Part shown: positions 56,093 to 64,000 of the stretch, piece after piece
How positions within the stretch are numbered: position 1 is the stretch's first letter
Layout of the letters: each line of letters starts with the position of its first letter
Origin: Eutreptiella sp. 'Long Island Sound 2002'
Lineage: Eukaryota > Euglenozoa > Euglenophyceae > Eutreptiales > Eutreptiaceae
Assembly (NCBI GenBank): GCA_964036045.1
Contig: OZ038390.1
Span: 36,270,974 to 36,334,973, forward strand
Length of the DNA stretch: 64,000 nucleotides
Direction of reading: 5' to 3'
The notes under the pieces: generated by a model
Seen by the model: only the letters and a program-made list of their open reading frames with translations
Databases searched by the model: none
What the model was told of the DNA's origin: nothing
Position numbers and translations under genes: made by a program

Positions 56093-57487
56093 TTAGACAA
56101 GGCAGTGCTTGCGCAAGGGGGGGGGGGTACCCTCCAAACTGGGTGTGTGGGCCCTTGGTACACCCCCACTACACGCACCACGAGCGCACCATGCCTGCGA
56201 CCCCCCTTTGGTGTGTTTCATGCAGGGGGATACTTGGAACGCAGAGGAATTGTGGGCACAAAACACATTCTGAGCCCGAAGAAAACCTCCGAGCTTCCCT
56301 GTGCCTCCTTGTGCACTTGTCATGGATGGAGGCACGCCAGGCGCGCAATGCCAACCACGCCAACATACCACCAGACGCACTAGTACTGTGCAAAACGCGC
56401 ACGCCAAACGCACTGTACAAGCCACGCCTCTTGCGGAGACCACACATATGCAAACCACACTCAGGGGCCCTTGCAGGGGGACCATCAAAGATATTACTAA
56501 GAACCTGCCGTTTGCTGTTGAGTTGTGTTTGACATTGGAACAGGCCGGCAGATCCCAATTGCGCCTATCCCCCAAAAAGGTCACGGGTCTCTGTTGGCTG
56601 CCAGATGATGGCCCCATCGCACTTCCACACCCGACCCCCGGGCTCCTTTTCGGGGGGAGTGGGTGGTGGGTGGATGGATCCAGGGGGGGCGGATGGGTGG
56701 GTCCAACCCCCTGTGTGACATTCCGTCTGGTTGTTGTTTCTTTACGGGGCCCTGGACAGTCACCCGTTCTTCCCTTCGCATGTTGCGTCGGGTTGCTGTT
56801 TTCTGTCGGCCGCTGCGGCCGGTGCTCCTGCTGGTGTCGTTGCCGCGTTCGCGGAGCCCAGTAGTTGGTGTGTTGGGGGTGTGCTGAATGTGGCATGTGT
56901 GCCGTTTGCGCGTCAGCGGCGCCCAATAGTTGGCGTATTGAGGATGTGCTGGTTGTTGCCGGGGTCGTTTGACTGTTGTTTTTGCTGTCCACGCGCCTCT
57001 GTCCACAGGCCGTCCATAGCCTGCCTCGCTGTGTTTCCGTGTGCGTGAGGCCCAGGTGCCCTGTTCCTCCATGCGTTGTCCCGGCCGTCCACCATATGTC
57101 CTTTTCCCCCTCACGGCTGGTCTGCCCCTGATGGGCTCCCGCTCCTGCTGCGCAAACAGCCCATCTGGGCCACGGGAGACACCCCCCACCTGATGCCGGT
57201 GGAGCAGGGGTTGCCCTGGCACCCGGTAGCAGCGGGGCTGGCTGGCCAGGCCATCCCTTTTGTTGTCGCTGCCTCCCATGCGCAGGCTCTCCCATCCCCT
57301 CCATTCTGGTTCCCTGTTCCCGCTGTTCTGGTTGCCTCTCCTGCCTTACTGTGCCCCTCCTACTTGTTTGCTGTGCTCGCCCTTGTCCCTCGTGGTGTGG
57401 CTCCCGCGTTCTGTGTGTCTGTGTTGCTCCTCCCCCTGTCTGTTGGCGCTCCTGGGTGCCCCTTTCGCGCACCCACTCCTGCCCCAC
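56093..57487 (-). other. Long open frame of unknown meaning, 464 codons
   Basis: Stop-free minus frame with a Gln/Arg/Gly/Thr-rich N-terminal half, an internal near-duplication (ATTSTSSIRQLLGA / HPQHTNYWAPRTR region, about 56850-56960) and a Cys/Val-rich end that runs through the dispersed repeat at 56040-56230. No domain is recognised. Length alone is suggestive, but the antisense is also largely open and the C-terminal part is repeat DNA. It could be a decayed gag-like frame. Confidence 0.2.
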
Positions 57488-57864
57488 CCGCCTCCCCCCC
57501 CCTCCCGTACGAGGATTTCACATCTCCGTACGACGTGGACTGTCCCGTGCGCGGTCCCCCCCTAGTGGGGCTGAGGTTTTAGAATATTTGGTCTGAACTA
57601 GTTGGCACCGAAGGCACAAGAGAAAATGTTTGATCGGCCGAAGGCCCGAGGAAAATTTTAAACGGGGGGTCCAGGGGGTGGGGGTTGTGCGGAACCCCCC
57701 CCCCCCGCAAGTGGTGCCGAGTTGTTAAAAGGAGCGTTGCTCGGGGGGTCGGAAAACACGCGCTTTCTGCCACGGTCTCAATAAAAACAACCCTGCGCCC
57801 CGAGACAGCCGTCACCAGTAGGCAGCGGGTTTGCCTCCGCGTGGCGGGACCTGGTTAGGCGACA
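57488..57864. other. No gene recognised
   Basis: Contains TTGGCACCGAAGGCAC and GCCGAAGGCCCGAGGAAAATT at 57602-57655, similar to the CCGAAGGC/AAAATTTT patch at 23925-23990, and a C run at 57698-57707. Confidence 0.4.
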
Positions 57865-57958
57865 AGTTGGGCTTGAGCCAGGGGCTGACAAGTGGGTGTC
57901 GAGTCAGGGGCTGAAAGGGTGGGTTCGAGTCAGGGGCTGACACGGTGGGGTCGAGTGG
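57865..57958. repeat. Minisatellite, ~30-bp unit
   Basis: About three units of GAGTCAGGGGCTGACANGGT with GGGTTC, starting near 57873, 57900 and 57929. Confidence 0.8.
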
Positions 57959-59624
57959 GGGCCGTACAGGGCGAGTCTCAGTTGGGGTGGCCAGAACAAA
58001 AAGTAAGCGGGTAAAACGGAGACGATGGCGAGCGGGAGAGGTCCCGTTTGCATCGGGGTCAAGGAGTCTCCCTGCGGCAGGCTGCAAGATTTGAAGTGAA
58101 TGTCGAGCGAGCTCCCCTGTGTTTGGAATCTGAAGGGCTTTTGCTCTCTTCGCTCATGCGTTGGCTGAGGCCGCCTCCCCGTTGCCTGGGGTAAAGCACA
58201 GGCTGCCTTGCCGTACGCCACTGCGAAGTTCTGCACGGCAGTGTGAAGGGGTTGTTGAAATGGTGGAGAAGACGAGAGCCACTGTCCCTGACTCCACAAA
58301 AAAAATTTGTCCCATGGGTAAGGCACTGCTGGCGGTGGAGCACCAACGAACGAAGTTGACTGGGGACTGCCGCGGTTGAGAATCGACAGGCGGTGGTCGA
58401 CCGCCAATCCGCATGCCGCATCCCATTCCGAAAAAGTAAAAGACACTGCCTCAGTGCTTCCCTTGGGCCCCAGTGGCCTGCAGGCCTTCAGGAAACAAAA
58501 CAAGTTCATTTCCCTAGCGGTGTGTGGGGGAGGGGGGGGGGTCCGAAAACGTTTTGATTGGCTTGGCCACTTCGGCGCCCAATCTCACGCCCTCATTCTG
58601 CGGTGGCTCAGTCTTTGGGTGTGAAAACGGCCAACTCCTCACGGGCAGGGCACCCGTGAGGGGGCCGGTCGGGGGTATCTGGAGATAGAAACCAGGACCC
58701 TCACCATGAGTTAGGGGTCCACAAAGAAGACAACAGTTGGACGGGACCGGGTGTGGTCACATCTGACCACCACCACCCCAACTGCAGGGCCTAACAGGCC
58801 CCTGGCCCCTGCAAATGAACACCCCCCCCCCCCATCCGTGCAGCCAAACTGGCCACCACACATCAACCGCCATACAGCGAACCAGGGCAATCAGCAGTCC
58901 CCACAACCCTGTCCACGGGCGCCCCTGCCTGTGGATGGGCCTATGGATGTGCACCACACATGCACAGGGCCGGCACAGGACATGGATCGGCCACATCTGC
59001 GGGAGGAGCTGCAGACTTTATTCAGCTGCTTCACCGACCGCACCTGATTCAAGACCTGTGCTCCGGCCGATCCTACTGACCATGACCCTAATGACCGGAT
59101 CCTGACTACTGTCCGCGTTTGGATGCCTATGCCATACTGCCTGTGCCCGGGGGTGATGCCTGCAGCTGATGCTAAAGAACGATGGTGTCCACTGCTGGGG
59201 TAATTATTGAAAGTATCACCCCGATTCCCCAGAAACTGACCCCGATTGCAACGGAGGTCGCGGCAGCTTCGTACGAGCAAGAACCCGAAGCTGGATACGC
59301 CCTGAGCACCCCCAGACTTGTTGACCAATGCATTCGCCCCAAAGTCTCGCCGTTCCCCTTGTACCAAACTCTACAAAACGCGGCGGATCCCGCCGGTGCC
59401 AGCCAGTGCACACGTTCGTGCGGTTGGCGGTGGATCTCCAAACAGCGGTTGGTAGCGCACACATCAGACAGCGGAGTAGATGTATTAGTTCAGGACGAGA
59501 GGGGGAATGAGGAGGAAGGAGATGAACAAGGAGGTGTGAAGCTGGGCACATGGCAGCCAAGAGACAGTGCCTGACAACGTCCAAGCCGGAGGTATCTGTC
59601 CGCAGTGCCCCCTCGCAGACACTG
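57959..59624. other. No gene recognised
   Basis: Frames at 57904-58509 (minus) and 59182-59574 (plus) are open without motifs. C run at 58827-58837. The 59100-59624 part lies downstream of the PAM16-like gene on its strand. Confidence 0.4.
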
Positions 59625-60005
59625 TCACCGGCTGTCCTTGTCCCTGCGGATGTACTGGTGGGCGTGGAACAGTTTGCTCTGGAGGTACTCCGAGCCCCCA
59701 TACGCGTCCTCCTTCGGCGCGTTGAGCTTCATGAGCCGCAGGAAGTTCTCGTCCGCCTGCTTGATGTCCTCTTTCGAGAGGGGCTTGCCCTCCGGGACCA
59801 CGTTGATCCCCAGAATCCTGCAGGCCTCGGGCTGGCTCATCGGGGTGGGCGTCCCCGCCCACATGGCCCCACCGGCCCCTCCGGCGGCCCCCGCATTGTT
59901 CAGATTCCGGGAATGGATCTTGTAAGCGTCCCAAATGGACTTGCCCACCACCGTCCCCACGGTCAGGATCGCCCGCTGGAGCATGCGAACGAAAAAGGGA
60001 TTCAT
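59625..60005 (-). CDS. PAM16: PAM16/TIM16 (Magmas)-like import-motor subunit
   Basis: A 126-aa intronless frame from ATG 60005 to TGA. PAM16 is a J-like protein on the matrix side of the mitochondrial inner membrane. It binds PAM18, restrains its stimulation of mtHsp70 and anchors it to TIM23. The N-terminal helix (LQRAILTVGTVVGKSIWDAYK) matches the family's membrane-proximal segment. Residues 57-119 form the degenerate J domain: PEACRILGI, PLSKEDIKQADENFLRLMKLN and GGSEYLQSKLFHAHQYI. The canonical HPD of active J proteins is absent, as expected; the loop reads NAPKED. A Gly/Ala-rich linker lies between (38-52). In-frame ATGs at 60062 and 59984 are alternatives. Length fits the family (about 115-145 aa). 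Confidence 0.85.
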   Translation of the reverse strand: MNPFFVRMLQRAILTVGTVVGKSIWDAYKIHSRNLNNAGAAGGAGGAMWAGTPTPMSQPEACRILGINVVPEGKPLSKEDIKQADENFLRLMKLNAPKEDAYGGSEYLQSKLFHAHQYIRRDKDSR

Positions 60006-63000
60006 GGATTGCACCGGCAACAAAATGGCTGAACAAAAATGGCGCGGGCGGATGGCGCACAAGCACCCCTGGCAAAGGCTGTGCTGTGCAAGGCATCACA
60101 ACACACCGCTGCCCATCCAAGCATCTGCACTAGCTGCAGCCGAATTAGCTGACTCGCCGCAGGGGCTCGGAAACATGGGGAAAATGGAAAAATGGCGGCA
60201 AAATGGGGGGAGATGGGGAATTGTGAGAAATGGCCAAAAATACATTCTAGGAAACGTATAAAATTGGTTGGAAATGGGAGGAGAATCGGAGAAAAATGGG
60301 ACAATTTGGGACAATTTATCATTGTTCCCAATCCCATTTTTCTCTTTTTTCCAGAGCCTCGCCTACTTCCCCTCATGTTCCTGTGATGATTTTTGCTAGC
60401 CGCACTAGCCAACTGGATTAATGGAAAATTGTTGACTAAGCCGACACACGCCAATTTTTTGGCGACACAGTGCCTTGCCCATCAGGCAATGCATCACGTG
60501 CCGCACACATGTGGTGCGGACAGGACCTGCCAAACAGTGGCACATCCACCGACTATAATACCAAGCGCGTCGCCTGTAACTTGGGGTGCACTACGCACAC
60601 ACATACAGCTGTAAACCCGCGAACCCAGGGCGCCACAAAAAATGCACTCTTTTTGCAAAAAACGCGCATGACAGGGCTCTAACCCCCTGGATCACATATG
60701 TATGACCAATGAAGCGCCGTAAACATTGACGAATGTCGGTCTAATTTTGCAGTTTCTCTACACCGAGCTGTATCTGAAAAACACAGTTCCAGCAACGGTG
60801 TAAACTCGTAGCGCAGGTTCTGAAGCTTGTTCAGATATGGTAAGACGGGCCGTCGCACTCATCTACTGGCAACCCATTGGCCTTCTTGGTACCCCACGTG
60901 CCCAGGAACCAGCAGTGTTTTGCCGGAACCAGCAGATGGTTCTTGGGCAGTGTTTTCAAGCCAAAAAGTGCCGTGGAACCAGCAGATGGTTCTTGCGCAC
61001 GGCCATGAGCAGCCCTCCACTGGGGGGAAAATTTTCCGGTGCCCGAGGATATATGCCCTTTCCCTTCTCACAGTGAAACACATGGCCAAATGAATGCCAA
61101 AGGACAGAATCTCAGCAAACTGGACTGCAGCGCAAATTCAAATGAGCCTGGTGGTTGCGACGTGAAACCCTTCATCCTGTGATATACCATCCTGAACTCG
61201 TGTCTCTGCTGCCCTTTGGGGCCAGGGTTGGCTGCTACCTTTGGCTTGTGAGCTGGCTTAGGCTTCCGCTTAGGCTTGGATTCGAGGACCTTAAAATGCC
61301 TGGGAACTGCACCACCATCCATGATGTCCCATGCAAAAAAAACAGGTTGTTATAAAAAACATGCAGCAAGCCAAGTCAAGGACACGGGAACGTCTATGGC
61401 ACACAACAAGCAATGGAAGAAGTGCTACAAAAGCAAACATGTTCTTGCAAATACCTCAAATTCGGTCCCATGTACCTCAATTTGCGTTCCAAATGCATGT
61501 ATTGTCGTGTAACACACATCAAATTTTGTCCTGCATGCCTGAATTGTTGCCCTACACCCACCACAACCACGAAAACCCAACAGGGGGTGGTTCATGCGCA
61601 AGGCGTTTCCTGGGCACGGGGGGGGGGGGGGGCTGATTCAGCAAATGCATGCCACCGTCTTGGTTCCTGTGCGCGCACACAGCGTGCACAGCGTTTTGTT
61701 TTGGAACAAATTTGCTGGGACTGGCTTGTGAATACCTGCCCATCAACTAGGCAGGGGGAATCCTGGGGTTGTTGTTCTGAGAAGACACAGGCCATGCAGC
61801 GGCAAAAAAATGCAGATTTTTGATACCCAGGGACTGGACTTGAGCACCGAGTGCAGCGACATGCCGTTTACCGATCGCCGACCCCCATCAATCTATTTCT
61901 TCTTTCCTGGCTTCTTGATGCTTGGTCTATTTTCCTGGCCGCTTCTGGATGCTTGCGGTCGTTTCCGACATTCAAATACCGTGGCACCATTTGGCACACT
62001 TCCAAACTTCGCCTGTTACGACTGCCCCCCCCCCCCCCCTCCGGTATGCCTGCAAGCACGACAAAGCACGGCAGCACACGGAGCGCGAAATTTGTGAACG
62101 TCTAGTGCAAGTACCTGTGAGTGGGTAATGGGATAGAGGACACCATGAAGCAGCAATACGGGCTACAAGAGATAGCGGGCGGCCAATGGATGCTTCTGCA
62201 GGTTCAGGGGCAGAGAGTGCACGTGCACTGCAGTGGGTTGCGGTGGTACCGCATGCCCGTCTGTCTGGAAATCAACAAGGCAATTAAGCTGCACGCCAGA
62301 CATGGTCTGTGGATATCATCCCATGAATGCCCTGGCGAAAATGCACAGGGCACTTGTGCAAGCGCCTCATCCGCTGAGGGAACAAGTGCGTCATGTACAG
62401 CCCATTGAACGTGGAGGGATGTGCTGCCCAAGCGACAAGGGCTGCCTTTTGGGATCGACACGGGGCGTTGAACAGAGTTTGGCCTCAGAATCCCCCCCCC
62501 CCCCCCCGCCGCCGCTGTGGCAGATGCGTGTGCACGACTCTGCGCTGGGGAGCAAAGAAGGATGTCACACAACAAATGCAAAGAAAGAAGAGATCTTCAG
62601 CGAAATGTCATGGGCGCCTTACATTTGCAGCGAACAAGACAGCGGATGAGCGGTACTTGTCTATTCCACCTACGGTCCAATGCGGCACGGCTCTAGCGAT
62701 GCCACGCTCGTCGGCAGGGCCGCCGGGATGGCGTGCTGTGGTCCCCCTGCCCCTCCGAAGAGCAGCGGCCGGCCGGCGACTGCTGTCGGTTGGTGGCCGG
62801 CGGGCCATTCAGCGCCACCCACATTCGGTGAAGCGCAGTGCGTCAGTCATTGATATGGGGTGGCGGCATCTGAGCTTCTGATGCCTGTGTACTCAAACAT
62901 TCCCATGGATCACCCTCACCCCGAGACCTTCGCCACCGATGTTAGAGATTGAGGATGCGACCAGTACGCCACAGCCCGGCCGGAGGGGTGATCTGAGCAA

Positions 63001-64000
63001 CGGCAGACCAATTTCGACAGAGATACATGTGGGGCGGATCAATCGGTCATCCAGACCTTCATCAATGGACTCAAATATTGCACCCCAAAGGGGAGGGTCG
63101 TCCCTGAAAGGGGTTTGGGGCGGGGTGAGAGGTGCGTGTGGGTGACGCATATCATCTGTGGTCTTTGAGCCCCGCGGGTGATGCGTGGGTGTAGAGTGCG
63201 GGCAATAGTTTCGGAGGATGCAATTGAATCTTGCAGCCTTGATTGCAGTGCAGTGGAGTCAGAGGCACATGCGTTTGTCCCGATGAGATGTGGGTGAGGG
63301 TTTCCAGGTTTGGGACACAGTACGCACGAGCAGGGCCTACGTGCAAACGCACAACGTGAAGTGCATTTGTCACCAACGGATGGGGTACAGGATATGCCTA
63401 GTCTCGGGCGGGGCGGAGTCTGAGAGGGGGGCGGAGGAAGCCCCCCACACCGCCCCCAAAAGAAAAACAGGCCGGGGACCTGCATCCAATTCACGAAGCA
63501 TCTCAGTGCCTCGTGGCCATTGTCTCGGCCCCAGGGCAGACGCCACAGAGTCGGCCGCCACGTATGCGCACACCCGGAGTCGTAGGCTGCGTGGCGTTGT
63601 CATGCTCCTGCGGGGGGGCGGGGGGGGGGGGGGCGTGGTCACCTTCTCGCGTTGATTCGGAAAGCTTCCCCCCCGGTCGCCTGGGCATCACACTTGACCA
63701 GTGACGTGGACGAGGGCGACCCATGGGAAAGGGGCCCGTGCGTCAGGGGCCCGGACGGTGCGGAAGGTGGGGTCTCTTGGAGAGTGGGGGGCCGAGGTGG
63801 TGCAACAGAGGGGGGGGGGCAGGGCCACGTCCGCTGCCGTGGCACACGACGCCCCACCAAGAGACGTGCAGATCCCGGATGATGCATGACCGATACCGCG
63901 GAGCTGTCGAGGGCACTAGGGTCGGCGTCCCCGCGAGCGGGAAGGGACCAAAAACGGTGCGCTTGCGCCTGGAGATCGCCGGAGTATTCTACGCAAGGGG
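60006..64000. other. About 4 kb with no recognised gene
   Basis: Upstream side of the PAM16-like gene. 60174-60325 is purine-rich on the plus strand with many AAATGG words, so pyrimidine-rich on the coding strand. GGAACCAGCAGATGGTTCTTG occurs twice (60925 and 60975) and can fold on itself (GAACC/GGTTC). Poly-G/C runs lie at 61618-61632, 62026-62038, 62492-62508 and 63618-63632. No open frame carries a motif I recognise. Confidence 0.45.

Overview
This is a non-coding-rich piece of eukaryotic nuclear DNA. It shows no bacterial operon structure, rRNA or CRISPR. The supportable genes have GT-AG introns, and intergenic DNA is full of microsatellites, minisatellites and G/C homopolymers. Two non-LTR retrotransposons of different ages are present, plus the remains of a third reverse-transcriptase element. 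The host genes (a PAM16/TIM16-like import-motor subunit, a TPR protein, a SAM-like protein, and a 2OG-Fe(II) oxygenase/CCCH/RD-tail protein) and the fact that nearly all of them lie on the minus strand fit an alveolate protist of dinoflagellate or chromerid type. That assignment is inference; no marker here settles it.

Layout. 1-5460: a plus-strand LINE-like element (endonuclease, reverse transcriptase, RNase H) with a tandemly duplicated 3' region. 5461-10937: a ~300-bp CA microsatellite, then gene-poor DNA with tRNA-like fragments and poly-G/C runs. 11300-13860: a decayed minus-strand reverse-transcriptase element. 14671-19305: isolated exon-like pieces (one LRR-like, one TTL-like), a TTGGCGG minisatellite and a broken frame. 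22982-28049: a three-exon minus-strand gene whose phases all agree, giving a 438-aa AlkB-like oxygenase with a CCCH finger and an RD-rich tail; its introns hold repeats. 28050-35717: hypothetical exons, a retropepsin-like exon, and a repeat copy encoding a B-box-like zinc-finger segment.

36192-41619 holds the most unusual signal: an 18-20 bp palindrome (CTGTCAGAATTCTGACAG) repeated about 12 times in 5.4 kb between otherwise unrelated sequences. Several copies lie in the introns of a minus-strand multi-exon gene (38077-40978), 21-28 nt before the inferred 3' splice sites, where the palindrome's CTGAC could serve as a branch site.

43450-46743: a second B-box/minisatellite repeat copy, the TPR gene and the SAM-like gene. 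48690-55170: a repeat-dense block with tandem ~165-195 bp units, a foldback element with two 146-bp arms carrying tRNA-like sequence, and a 3.65-kb GC-rich LINE on the minus strand that split one tandem unit and is bounded by a 13-bp target-site duplication. 56093-64000: a long open frame of unknown meaning, a minisatellite, the PAM16-like gene, and about 4 kb in which I recognise no gene. All coordinates were read by eye, so exon borders other than those with matching phases are approximate.
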